NCBI GenBank assembly: GCA_903830745.1
Contig: CAIKVF010000131.1
Span: 1-12,445 of the forward strand
Reading direction: 5' to 3'
Source of the DNA: an uncultured Actinomycetes bacterium
Lineage (GTDB): Bacteria; Actinomycetota; Acidimicrobiia; Acidimicrobiales; RAAP-2
DNA length: 12,445 nucleotides
How positions within the stretch are numbered: position 1 is the stretch's first letter; every line of letters begins with the position of its first letter. The translations under genes were made by a program, and so were the position numbers. This document shows positions 1 to 7,505 of the stretch, one piece after another. The notes under the pieces are model-generated. The model ran no database searches. It was not told the origin of the DNA and saw only the letters and a program-made list of their open reading frames with translations.

Positions 1-90
1 ATTGGCATTGCATCTCTGTGTGGATCTCTAATGATGCTTCAACTCCGCAGTAGTTTGAGCGCCAAAGAAGACGGTCGAGTCACTCAATAA
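1..90 (+). CDS. 3' end of an unidentified + strand gene (partial)
   Basis: Frame 1 is open from the first base of the window to a TAA at 88-90, while the other two + frames have stops. The 29 visible residues start hydrophobic (IGIASLCGSLMMLQL) and end in a polar, charged tail (SAKEDGRVTQ), as at the end of a membrane protein with a short cytoplasmic tail. The stop codon lies right at the A-tract of the symmetric terminator at 89-119, where the end of a rightward gene would be expected. Ninety bases are too few to assign a family, and an open frame of this length can occur by chance. Confidence 0.4.
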   Translation: MGIASLCGSLMMLQLRSSLSAKEDGRVTQ

Positions 91-119
91 AAAACCCGGG
101 GCAATCGCCCCGGGTTTTT
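89..119. terminator. Bidirectional rho-independent terminator
   Basis: A perfect 8-bp GC stem (CCCGGGGC at 95-102 paired with GCCCCGGG at 107-114) closes a 4-base AATC loop. It is flanked by six A on the left (89-94) and five T on the right (115-119). Read on either strand, it is a GC hairpin followed by a U-tract. It therefore ends both nrdJ on the minus strand (stop at 142) and the gene that stops at 90 on the plus strand. Confidence 0.93.
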
Positions 120-141
120 CAATACATCGTTAATGCTTAGA

Positions 142-2976
142 TCAACTGCAACCACTTGTTGCGCCACAGCTGGCACATACGTGGCATGAACCAGCACGTT
201 GCATCTGGTCACCACACTGGTAACACATTGGAGCGTCGTGGCTCTCAGCTGCTGGAGTCTCACGTGGAGGAAGTCCTGCAGGCTTTGGAGCTACTTCAAT
301 CAATGTTGGCTGGATGCTGATGCCAGCTGACGGTGTTGCCTGTTCAACAACTTCAGGAAGTGTTGGCTGGATGCGCTCGCTTGTAGAGAGCACACCAATC
401 TCTTCGCGCTCAGTTGGGCTTAAGTAGTCAAGCGCCATACGACGGAAGATGTAGTCAACGAGTGACGTTGCAATACGTAGGTCTGGGTCGTCAGTCATAC
501 CTGATGGTTCGAACTTCAAGTTGACGTACTTGCGAACATAGGTTGCAAGTGGCACGCCGTGCTGAAGACCGAGGCTGATCGAGATTGAGAAGGCATCCAT
601 GATTCCAGCAAGTGTTGAACCCTGCTTTGAAACCTTGATGAACACTTCACCTGGACGACCGTTTTCGTATTCACCAACAGTTACGTATCCTTCGCAGTCC
701 GCAACGCGGAATGAGAAAGTAGTTGATACGCGACGACGTGGAAGACGCTCGCGAACAGCACCTACAACAACGCTTGTTCCACCTTCAGACTTAGCAATCT
801 GAAGCTGTGCTTCGAGTGCGTTGATCTTGGTCTGGAGCTCTGCAGCGACGCTGTCAGTTGCTGTTACTGATGCAGTTGAGGTGTCGCCGTCCTTCTTCGC
901 AGTTGACAGTGGCTGTCCAACCTTGCAGTTGTCACGGTAGATCGCAACGGCCTTAACACCAAGCTTCCAAGCATCCAAGTGAAGGTTTTCTACGTCTTCA
1001 ATGGTTGCATCTTCTGGCATGTTCACTGTCTTAGAGATTGCACCCGAGATGAACGGCTGTACTGCACCCATCATCTTCACGTGGCCTAGGTAGTGAATGG
1101 TGTTGTCGCCCATTGAGCATGCGAATACTGGAAGGTGCTCGTTCTTAAGAGCCGGTGCACCCATGATTGACTTGTTCACGTCAATGTATTCAACAATTGC
1201 TGCAACTTCGTCGTCAGAGTAACCAAGCTTGGTAAGCGCACGTGGCACTGTCTGGTTAACAATGGCCATGTTTCCACCACCGACGAGCTTCTTGAACTTA
1301 ACGAGTCCAAGGTCAGGCTCAATTCCAGTGGTGTCACAGTCCATCAACAAACCAATAGTTCCTGTTGGTGCAAGAACAGTTGCTTGCGCGTTACGTGTTC
1401 CGTAACGAGTTCCAAGGTCCACTGCCTCTTCCCACGCGTGCTGTGCGGCTTCCAAAATGTCAGCAGGAGCAAGCTTTGCGTCAATTTGGTACGAAGCATC
1501 ACGGTGCATGCGAAGAACATTGATCATTGGCTCAGCGTTCTCTGCGAAACCTTCGTGAGGCCCCATGCGCCCAGCAGTGCGAGCACTGGTGGCGTATGCG
1601 TGACCAGTCATCAGCGCAGTGATTGATGCAGCAACTGCACGTCCCTGGTCTGAGTCGTACGCAAGACCAGATGCCATAAGAAGCGCACCGATGTTGGCGT
1701 AACCAAGTCCGAGCTGGCGGAACTTACGTGAGTTGATACCAATCATCTCAGTTGGATAATCAGCAGCACCAACAATGATCTCTTGTGCAGTGAAGAGCAC
1801 TTCAATCGTGTGCTTGAACGCGTCAACGTCGAAACGACCGTCTTCGCGTAGGTAGTGCATCAAGTTGATACTTGCGAGGTTGCAAGCAGAGTTGTCAATG
1901 TGCATGTACTCAGAGCAAGGGTTCGAACCGTTAATACGGTCAGTGTTGCTTGAGGTGTGCCACTTGTTAATAGTGGTGTCGAACTGCAGACCTGGGTCAG
2001 CACATTCCCACGCAGCACGAGCCATCTGACGCCACAGGTCGCGGGCCTTTACGGCACGAACTGTTGCACCACCAGCACGAGCTACGAGGTTCCAGTCAGC
2101 GTCATCAAGAACTGCCTGCATGAAGTCGTCAGAAACGCGAACAGAGTTGTTGGCGTTCTGGTACTGAATTGAGTGGATGTCCTTGCCGTCGAGGTCCATG
2201 TCAAAGCCGTTGTCACGAAGAACACGTGCCTTCTTCTCTTCGTTGGCCTTACACCAGATGAACTCTTCGATGTCTGGGTGGTCAGCGTCGAGCATGACCA
2301 TCTTTGCTGCGCGGCGAGTCTTTCCACCGGACTTAATTGTTCCAGCAGAAGCGTCAGCACCACGCATGAATGAAACAGGACCACTTGCCGTTCCTCCACC
2401 TTCGAGGCCTTCAGCACTTGAGCGAATCTTTGAAAGGTTTACACCAGCACCTGATCCACCCTTGAAGATGATTCCTTCTTCGGTGTACCAGTTAAGAATC
2501 GAGCGCATTGAGTCCTGCACCGCGAGGATGAAGCATGCGCTTCCCTGCTGTGGGACATCCTTCACACCAATGTTGAACCACACTGGTGAGTTAAAAGCAG
2601 CCTTCTGAGTAATGAGGATGTGCTTGAGCTCTGAACGGAATGTCTCAGCCTCTTGTTCGTCAACGAAGTAGTTCGAGTCAACGCCCCAATTAGTAACGGT
2701 GTCAACAATGCGGTCAACAACCTGCTTGAGGCTGGTCTCGCGCTCTGGTAGTCCGAGGGTTCCACGGAAGTACTTCTGAGCAAGAATGTTGGTGGCATTG
2801 AACGACCATGAAGCTGGAACCTCGACACCAAGTTGTTCGAAGGCTACAGATCCGTCACGGAAGTTCGAGATGCGCGCGTCGCGACGATCCCAAATGACTT
2901 CGTCATAAGGATGACGATCCTCAGTTGTAAAAAACCTGCGTAAACCAATTCCAAGTCGCTGAGGTGCGATAGCCAT
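142..2976 (-). CDS. nrdJ: Vitamin B12-dependent ribonucleoside-diphosphate reductase (class II RNR)
   Basis: Cytoplasmic enzyme that reduces ribonucleotides to deoxyribonucleotides with adenosylcobalamin as radical source, so it needs neither oxygen nor a separate small subunit. Numbering from the ATG at 2976 (944 aa): FNSPVWFN near 128-135; QQGSACFI with reducible C148; the NPCSE loop at 352-356 (N352, thiyl C354, E356); and C365 in NSACNL, the partner of C148. A linker with a short coiled-coil-like stretch leads to a TSCPD-type domain (EGYVTVGEY to DYIFRRMALDYL). The C-terminal tail is a cysteine cluster (MCYQCG, then CHVCASCG), the usual redox and zinc tail. The frame is open to a GTG at 3006, but the ATG at 2976 has a purine-rich AAAGAG six bases upstream and begins the expected MAIAPQRLG, so it was chosen. 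The gene stands alone on the minus strand, with its own terminator and an NrdR box upstream. Confidence 0.96.
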   Translation of the reverse strand: MAIAPQRLGIGLRRFFTTEDRHPYDEVIWDRRDARISNFRDGSVAFEQLGVEVPASWSFNATNILAQKYFRGTLGLPERETSLKQVVDRIVDTVTNWGVDSNYFVDEQEAETFRSELKHILITQKAAFNSPVWFNIGVKDVPQQGSACFILAVQDSMRSILNWYTEEGIIFKGGSGAGVNLSKIRSSAEGLEGGGTASGPVSFMRGADASAGTIKSGGKTRRAAKMVMLDADHPDIEEFIWCKANEEKKARVLRDNGFDMDLDGKDIHSIQYQNANNSVRVSDDFMQAVLDDADWNLVARAGGATVRAVKARDLWRQMARAAWECADPGLQFDTTINKWHTSSNTDRINGSNPCSEYMHIDNSACNLASINLMHYLREDGRFDVDAFKHTIEVLFTAQEIIVGAADYPTEMIGINSRKFRQLGLGYANIGALLMASGLAYDSDQGRAVAASITALMTGHAYATSARTAGRMGPHEGFAENAEPMINVLRMHRDASYQIDAKLAPADILEAAQHAWEEAVDLGTRYGTRNAQATVLAPTGTIGLLMDCDTTGIEPDLGLVKFKKLVGGGNMAIVNQTVPRALTKLGYSDDEVAAIVEYIDVNKSIMGAPALKNEHLPVFACSMGDNTIHYLGHVKMMGAVQPFISGAISKTVNMPEDATIEDVENLHLDAWKLGVKAVAIYRDNCKVGQPLSTAKKDGDTSTASVTATDSVAAELQTKINALEAQLQIAKSEGGTSVVVGAVRERLPRRRVSTTFSFRVADCEGYVTVGEYENGRPGEVFIKVSKQGSTLAGIMDAFSISISLGLQHGVPLATYVRKYVNLKFEPSGMTDDPDLRIATSLVDYIFRRMALDYLSPTEREEIGVLSTSERIQPTLPEVVEQATPSAGISIQPTLIEVAPKPAGLPPRETPAAESHDAPMCYQCGDQMQRAGSCHVCASCGATSGCS

Positions 2977-3069
2977 TTTTATCTCTTTTCTTTCCGATTC
3001 CGACACTAAAAATGCTTCGAGCGATCTAGGAGTCGGGATAACAAGGATAGTCGCTCCAAGGGGTCCAAA

Positions 3070-3085
3070 CCACTATATGTAGTGG
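3070..3085. promoter_or_regulatory. NrdR box (ribonucleotide reductase repressor site)
   Basis: CCACTATATGTAGTGG matches 14 of 16 positions of the published NrdR-box consensus acaCwAtATaTwGtgt, including every strongly conserved position. The palindrome extends to 3067-3088 with 10 of 11 base pairs matched. It lies about 95 bp upstream of the nrdJ ATG. NrdR is the nucleotide-sensing repressor of RNR genes, so this is very probably the nrdJ operator. NrdR sites usually occur in pairs, but no convincing second box was found at the usual helical spacing. Confidence 0.88.
3072..3077 (-). promoter_or_regulatory. Probable nrdJ -10 element inside the NrdR box
   Basis: On the minus strand this reads TATAGT, five of six matches to TATAAT and a fit to the actinobacterial TAnnnT rule. 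It would start transcription near 3065 and give a leader of about 90 nt before the ATG at 2976. The element lies entirely inside the NrdR palindrome, so bound repressor would occlude it. No good -35 was found. TATCCT near 3048-3043 is an alternative -10. Confidence 0.5.
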
Positions 3086-3108
3086 TTTCCCACCGGCACA
3101 TCGCAAGA

Positions 3109-3137
3109 TGCTGTGCTATTACAGCACTGTAATTACA
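3109..3137. repeat. Cluster of overlapping inverted repeats, possible operator
   Basis: Three inverted repeats share these bases: TGCTGT/ACAGCA (3109-3114 and 3121-3126), GTGCT/AGCAC (3113-3117 and 3123-3127), and the perfect 7-bp ATTACAG/CTGTAAT around a CA centre (3118-3133). ATTACA then recurs at 3132-3137. None matches the NrdR consensus well. The cluster lies between nrdJ and glpK, upstream of both promoters, so it may bind a regulator of either gene. The regulator was not recognised. Confidence 0.5.
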
Positions 3138-3192
3138 TCATGTCAACTCTATTTTGGGCATTTTTGAATTATTTTTACGACCCAAGCCATAC

Positions 3193-3205
3193 GGTCTTCT
3201 AGACC
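3193..3205. repeat. Short inverted repeat upstream of glpK
   Basis: GGTCT-TCT-AGACC has perfect 5-bp arms around a 3-base centre. It covers the place where the -35 region would fall for the -10 hexamer at 3220-3225. It could be a small operator for glpK, but a 5-bp repeat of this kind also occurs by chance. Confidence 0.3.
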
Positions 3206-3219
3206 CCCCGAACCCTAAG

Positions 3220-3232
3220 TAGCCTGACCCCT
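3220..3232 (+). promoter_or_regulatory. Leaderless-type promoter of glpK
   Basis: TAGCCT (3220-3225) is followed by seven bases and then the ATG at 3233. No Shine-Dalgarno sequence lies in front of the start, so the mRNA probably begins at or next to the start codon. The same TAG-led hexamer at N6 spacing precedes three other genes in the window. TAAGTA (3216-3221) is an alternative -10 with a slightly longer gap. Confidence 0.5.
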
Positions 3233-4690
3233 ATGGACCTAATTCTCGCCCTCGACGCAGGCACTTCTGGGGTCCGTACAGCGGCCTTTTCAAAGGGGGG
3301 TGAGTTAGTTGACTCGAGCTACCGAGAGCTAACCCAGTACTTCCCTGGGCCGGGGCTTGTGGAGCACGATCCAGATGAAATCGCCAACCTGGCAATCGCC
3401 ACCCTGGGCGAAGTCGCCTCGAGGGCCAAGACGGCGGGTCACAAAATCCTCTCTATTGGCATAACTAACCAACGTGAAACAACTGTCGCGTTCGACCGAG
3501 TAAACGACGAGATTCTTCATCGCGCAATTGTCTGGCAAGACAAGCGCACCGCTTCACTCTGTACTGAGATGACTGAAGCAGGTCACAGCGACATTGTTCG
3601 AAAAACAACTGGACTTGTTCTTGATTCATATTTCTCTGCCACAAAAATGAAATGGTTGATCGATAACGGATCGCTCAGCAACGCATCATCGCCAGCGCTG
3701 TGCACAATCGACACGTGGCTTCTTTGGAAGTTATGCGGCACGTACGTAACAGAACCATCAAATGCGTCAAGAACATTGCTCATGGACCTCGAAACGCTCG
3801 ACTGGTCTGATGAGATGCTGCATCTTTTCTCAGTCCCCCGAGATGTACTTCCGACTATCCAGCCGTCGCGCTCGAACTTCGGCGAGATACTGAGCTCAGT
3901 AGTTCCAGAACTCGCTGGCGTCAGAGTTACTGGGGTGCTCGGTGACCAGCAGGCGGCACTCTTTGGACAGGCGTGTTTCGCTCCGGGAATGGTGAAAGCA
4001 ACCTACGGTACTGGTGCATTTATCTTGGCTAATGCCGGGACAAAAATCCCAGGAGTATTTGACGGACTCATCACCACAGTCGCCTGGAACCTCGCAGAGT
4101 TCGGCGCAACCGCCTACGCCGTTGAAGGCTCCGCATTTGTCGCAGGCGCCGCGGTGCAGTGGCTGCGTGACGAAATGAATTTCATTTCAGCAGCGAGTGA
4201 GCTCGAAGCACTCGCACTCAGTGTTCCCGACAGCGCTGGTGTTCAGTTCATCCCCGCATTTAATGGACTCGGTTCTCCCTACTGGCGAGGTGACGTTCGA
4301 GGATCAATCTCAGGTCTCAGCCAAGCAGTAACAAAAGGAAACATTGCACGCGCTCTCGTTGAAGCACTCGCCTTCCAGGTAAGGGCAATGACTGATTCAT
4401 TTAGTGCGAACGGACTTGGCGTTAAAGAGCTGCGATGCGACGGAGGAGCTGCTACAATGGACCTACTTATGCAGCTACAAGCCACGCAGTCAAAGTCACC
4501 GGTGCTCAGGAGCAAATCACTCGAAGCCACTGCACGAGGAGCAGCAACTATTGCTGGACTTGGAACAATGTGGAAGTCGCTCGATGAACTCTCAAACTTG
4601 TGGGAGCCAGATAAGCGCTTTGAGCCCGAGGACCCCGTATTTTCTGACCCTGCATACGCTGCGTGGAGTCGAGTACTGGAGCGCTCGTAA
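3233..4690 (+). CDS. glpK: Glycerol kinase-like FGGY-family carbohydrate kinase
   Basis: Cytoplasmic ATP-dependent kinase, most like glycerol kinase (glycerol to sn-glycerol 3-phosphate). The 485 aa are close to the usual length. Visible landmarks are the N-terminal phosphate loop LDAGTSGVR (7-15), GITNQRET with R81-E82, FGGY signature 1 SATKMKWL (135-142) with Y133 before it, the catalytic loop GVLGDQQAALFGQ (D238, Q239), TYGTGAF, and signature 2 GSISGL...IARALVEA. R81, E82, Y133, D238 and Q239 correspond to the glycerol-contacting residues of E. coli GlpK. The phosphate loop departs from the classical LDQGTTSSR, and PAFNGLGSPYWRGDVRG departs from PAFTGLGAPYWDPYARG. No glpF, glpD or GlpR gene is near, so another polyol or sugar substrate is possible. 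The lactonase-like gene begins 35 bp downstream and is probably in the same operon. Confidence 0.85.
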   Translation: MDLILALDAGTSGVRTAAFSKGGELVDSSYRELTQYFPGPGLVEHDPDEIANLAIATLGEVASRAKTAGHKILSIGITNQRETTVAFDRVNDEILHRAIVWQDKRTASLCTEMTEAGHSDIVRKTTGLVLDSYFSATKMKWLIDNGSLSNASSPALCTIDTWLLWKLCGTYVTEPSNASRTLLMDLETLDWSDEMLHLFSVPRDVLPTIQPSRSNFGEILSSVVPELAGVRVTGVLGDQQAALFGQACFAPGMVKATYGTGAFILANAGTKIPGVFDGLITTVAWNLAEFGATAYAVEGSAFVAGAAVQWLRDEMNFISAASELEALALSVPDSAGVQFIPAFNGLGSPYWRGDVRGSISGLSQAVTKGNIARALVEALAFQVRAMTDSFSANGLGVKELRCDGGAATMDLLMQLQATQSKSPVLRSKSLEATARGAATIAGLGTMWKSLDELSNLWEPDKRFEPEDPVFSDPAYAAWSRVLERS

Positions 4691-4725
4691 GCGGTATAGG
4701 TTTTAAAAATACATAGGGGGAAATT

Positions 4726-5613
4726 ATGGAAACGTACGAATCAAAAGTTGCAAGAGAAGGACTCGGATTTGGAGAAGGGCCACGCTGGCATGACGGTCGT
4801 CTCTGGTTCTCTGACTTCTATCGCAACGCAATTTTTAGTGTTGATGAAAATTGTGGTGACGAACGCCTAGAGCACAGCGTTCCAAATCAACCATCTGGAC
4901 TCGGATGGCTCCCAAATGGAGACCTTCTCTACGTATCTATGACTGATCACAAAGTGATGCGACTAAGTAGTGGTGTCGCATCGGAGTTCGCTGACATCAG
5001 TGAGCACTGCGGCTTCTGGGCAAATGACATGCTCGTCTCCCCCGCAGGATTTAGTTACGTAGGAAACTTCGGGTTTGACCTACACGGTTGGATAGAAGAA
5101 AAAGGCGCAGCAGAAGTTCTCTTCAACCCACTGCCGTCTACCAACGTGGTGGTTCTAAGTCCTGAGGGAAAAATTATTCAAGTTGTTCCTGATCTGTTCT
5201 TTCCAAATGGCACCGTGCTGAGTGCTGATAACAAGACCCTCATGGTGGGAGAAACCTTCGGACGCAGCATTACCGCATTCGACGTTGCCGCTGATGGAAC
5301 ACTTTCTAATCGACGTGTATGGGCAGATGTAACAGGAATGAATCCTGACGGGAACTGCATTGATGATGAAGGACAAATTTGGATGGCTAACCCAAATCCA
5401 TTCGATCACGGAATTGTGCGCGTCAAAGAAGGCGGCGAGATAACTGCACGCGTCAACACCACTGACGTGACATTTGCTTGCGCCATGGGTGGGGCCGATT
5501 TGAAGACTCTTTATATCTTCACTGCACCAGACAGCAGCCCGAGTGTCGTTAAAGGTAATTTGCTCGGAAAGATTGAAACTGTTCGAGTGCCCGTTGGTGG
5601 ACAGAAGCGCTAA
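4726..5613 (+). CDS. SMP-30/gluconolactonase/LRE family protein (probable sugar lactonase)
   Basis: Six-bladed beta-propeller of the SMP-30/regucalcin/gluconolactonase family, 295 aa, typical full length, no signal peptide. These enzymes hydrolyse sugar lactones at a central divalent metal. The expected ligands are present: E17 in GFGEGPRW, N161 in FFPNGTVLSAD and D208 in NPDGN, with N100 in WANDM as a substrate-side residue. The start is well supported by a strong Shine-Dalgarno AGGGGG (4715-4720) five bases before the ATG. It follows the FGGY kinase by 35 bp with no terminator between, which suggests a two-gene sugar or polyol catabolic operon. The exact lactone cannot be read from the sequence. 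The TAA at 5611-5613 directly abuts the stop codon of the opposing aminotransferase gene. Confidence 0.85.
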   Translation: METYESKVAREGLGFGEGPRWHDGRLWFSDFYRNAIFSVDENCGDERLEHSVPNQPSGLGWLPNGDLLYVSMTDHKVMRLSSGVASEFADISEHCGFWANDMLVSPAGFSYVGNFGFDLHGWIEEKGAAEVLFNPLPSTNVVVLSPEGKIIQVVPDLFFPNGTVLSADNKTLMVGETFGRSITAFDVAADGTLSNRRVWADVTGMNPDGNCIDDEGQIWMANPNPFDHGIVRVKEGGEITARVNTTDVTFACAMGGADLKTLYIFTAPDSSPSVVKGNLLGKIETVRVPVGGQKR

Positions 5614-6813
5614 TTAGCCAAGCTTTGGTAATGCTTTTTTGAGATTACGAATTGCTTGCTGTGTGCGCAGTTCGTTCTCAATAAGCGCAAAGCGCACGTG
5701 ACCATCGCCGCCATCGCCGAATCCAACACCAGGACTCGTCGCCACGTCAGCTTCTGCAATCAGATACTTCGCGAAATCAAGAGATGAGTGGTCACGGTAC
5801 TGCTCTGGAATACGTGCCCAGATAAACATCGAACCCTTAGGCGCTGGAACTTCCCAGCCAATACGGTTCAGACCGTCAATGAGAGTGTCGCGGCGTGCTT
5901 GGTAAATAACTTGCAACTCGTCTGGGTACGACTGCGCTTCGTTCATGGCAACGATTGCTGCAATCTGAACCGGTTGGAATGTTCCGTAGTCGAGGTAACT
6001 CTTTAGCTTCGTGAGTGCAGCAACGATTTCCTTGTTTCCAACCATGAAGCCAACTCGCCATCCTGCCATTGAAAATGACTTGGTGAGTGTGTAGAGCTCA
6101 ACGCAGCATTCCTTTGCGCGTGGTACTTGCATAATTGAAGGTGGCTTGTAACCATCGAAACCAAGATCGGCGTAGGCGAAGTCGTGACAGATGATGACGT
6201 CGTGCTCGAGTGCAAAATTAACAAGTCGCTCCATGAACGCTAAGTCCACGCACGCACTCGTTGGGTTGTGTGGGAACGAACAAATAATTACTCGTGGCTT
6301 GACTGTTGCTTTTTCCCATGCAGTAACGAGTCCGTCGAAGAAGTCATCGCCCGGGTCATTTTCTGATGACGCAGGGTCGAGCATTGGAACAGTGATAACT
6401 GTCGCACCTGCGAACCCAGGACCAGCTAGGTGGATTGGATAACTCGGACTTGGAACAATTGCTGTGTCGCCGGGACCAAGCAGCACCCACATGAGGTGCG
6501 TGAGTCCTTCTTTGGCGCCAATGGTGGTGACGACTTCAGTGTCGGGGTCAAGATCAACGTCCCACATCTTCTTGTAACGAGTGGCCATGGCGAGGCGAAG
6601 GTTTGGAAGTCCACGACTCGCTGAGTAACGGTGGTTCTTCGGGTTGTGTGCAGCTTCGCTAAGTTTCTCAACGGCAATATCTGGACTTGGCAGGTCTGGG
6701 TTACCGAAACCAAAGTCAACAATGTCTCTACCCGCAGCACGCGCTTCTGCCTTCAGACCATTGATCTGAGCGAATACGTACGGTGGCAAGCCATTAATTC
6801 TGCGGAATTCCAT
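5614..6813 (-). CDS. alaC: Alanine transaminase (AlaC-type class I/II PLP aminotransferase)
   Basis: Cytoplasmic pyridoxal-phosphate enzyme, most likely exchanging amino groups between glutamate and pyruvate/alanine. The 399-aa sequence follows E. coli AlaC over its whole length: RINGLPPYVF at the start, FGNPD, HRYSASRG, PSPSYPIH, the PHNPT cofactor loop, HDFAYADL with D211, TLTKSFSMAGWRVGFMVGN with PLP lysine K245, KSYLDYGTFQP, and SPGVGFGDGGDGHVRFALIEN near the end carrying the carboxylate-binding arginine. A short acidic insert (about 148-157) is absent from E. coli AlaC. Related proteins are sometimes annotated as LL-diaminopimelate aminotransferase, but the motifs fit AlaC better. The start overlaps the upstream stop by one base (TGATG at 6815-6811) with no clear Shine-Dalgarno, so translation is probably coupled. 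It is the last gene of the leftward array. Confidence 0.88.
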   Translation of the reverse strand: MEFRRINGLPPYVFAQINGLKAEARAAGRDIVDFGFGNPDLPSPDIAVEKLSEAAHNPKNHRYSASRGLPNLRLAMATRYKKMWDVDLDPDTEVVTTIGAKEGLTHLMWVLLGPGDTAIVPSPSYPIHLAGPGFAGATVITVPMLDPASSENDPGDDFFDGLVTAWEKATVKPRVIICSFPHNPTSACVDLAFMERLVNFALEHDVIICHDFAYADLGFDGYKPPSIMQVPRAKECCVELYTLTKSFSMAGWRVGFMVGNKEIVAALTKLKSYLDYGTFQPVQIAAIVAMNEAQSYPDELQVIYQARRDTLIDGLNRIGWEVPAPKGSMFIWARIPEQYRDHSSLDFAKYLIAEADVATSPGVGFGDGGDGHVRFALIENELRTQQAIRNLKKALPKLG

Positions 6814-7505
6814 CAGCGAAACTTACTTACTGAATTGCTCTCGCGCCACTCTTTCAGGTCATGAATTTGTACCGAGGGTCCAAATATCGCCCACGTCGCG
6901 CCCGCTGAGGCGAGTCCGTCCAGTAATCCGTGCGTATCTTCTGGTGTGTTTCCGGCCCAATTAACGGTCGCAAACTCAGACATTTTCTCAACTTCGTGCG
7001 GTTGTGCATTCCATAAATTGATCTCAGCACCGAGGTCAATTGCGAGTTGATTTGTGGCATCACTGCCACCACCAAACCAGACTGGCATCTCATCAAGAAG
7101 CTCTGTAGCAGCGTCAATCATGAGTTCGCGGCGTTCAGCCCCAGAGAGACTTGCAAGTCCGTACGCTTCGTTTTCATCTGCAGAAAGTCGGTCTCCTGTT
7201 CCAAGAGCAGCAATCACTCTTCCAGGTGCCAGTGCATTCAAGGTTCTGAACTGGCTAACTAAGTGACGTGTGCCAACGAGCCCAACTCGTGCAACGAGAG
7301 GCGCAACAATTAGTGCATCATGTTTTGTCGCAATTGCACTGAGAACTGGAAACGGAGAAAGTGCGGGGCGCTCTGGTGATCCCATTGGCCACAGGTGATC
7401 GTAAGCAAAAACGCCGTCGATGCCTTGACGAGCGGCTTCCCCCGCAAAGGCCAACGCGTCATCGCTACCGTTTCTAAACGTTGGCAGTAGAACACCTAAC
7501 TTCAC
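6813..7505 (-). CDS. Short LLM-class (luciferase-like) flavin- or F420-dependent oxidoreductase
   Basis: Bacterial-luciferase-like TIM-barrel protein. The N-terminus MKLGVLLPTF, the GIDGVFAYDHLWP strand-loop and the LSPFPVLSAIA segment are typical of LLM oxidoreductases, many of which use F420H2 in Actinobacteria and others FMN. VARVGLVGTRHLVSQFRTL and GRVIAALGTGD are the usual following barrel strands. At 230 aa it is shorter than the usual 280-350 aa; the C-terminal half is condensed but reaches a natural stop without an obvious frameshift. The GTG start is well supported: AAGGAG lies a few bases upstream and the start overlaps the ROK kinase stop as GTGA (7505-7502). It also overlaps the alaC start by one base, so the three genes appear translationally coupled. 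The substrate cannot be inferred. Confidence 0.8.
   Translation of the reverse strand: MKLGVLLPTFRNGSDDALAFAGEAARQGIDGVFAYDHLWPMGSPERPALSPFPVLSAIATKHDALIVAPLVARVGLVGTRHLVSQFRTLNALAPGRVIAALGTGDRLSADENEAYGLASLSGAERRELMIDAATELLDEMPVWFGGGSDATNQLAIDLGAEINLWNAQPHEVEKMSEFATVNWAGNTPEDTHGLLDGLASAGATWAIFGPSVQIHDLKEWRESNSVSKFR

Noticed and set aside
2177..2608. 143-aa + strand open frame opposite nrdJ
   Set aside because: It is fully inside conserved nrdJ catalytic coding sequence on the other strand and shows no domain or start signal.
3101..3116. Second NrdR box about 31 bp from the first
   Set aside because: The bases at the expected spacing do not match the consensus, and the palindrome at 3118-3133 also matches poorly.
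5614..6813. LL-diaminopimelate aminotransferase (DapL) annotation
   Set aside because: The sequence follows E. coli AlaC motif by motif from RINGLPPYVF to HVRFALIEN, and no lysine-pathway genes are nearby.
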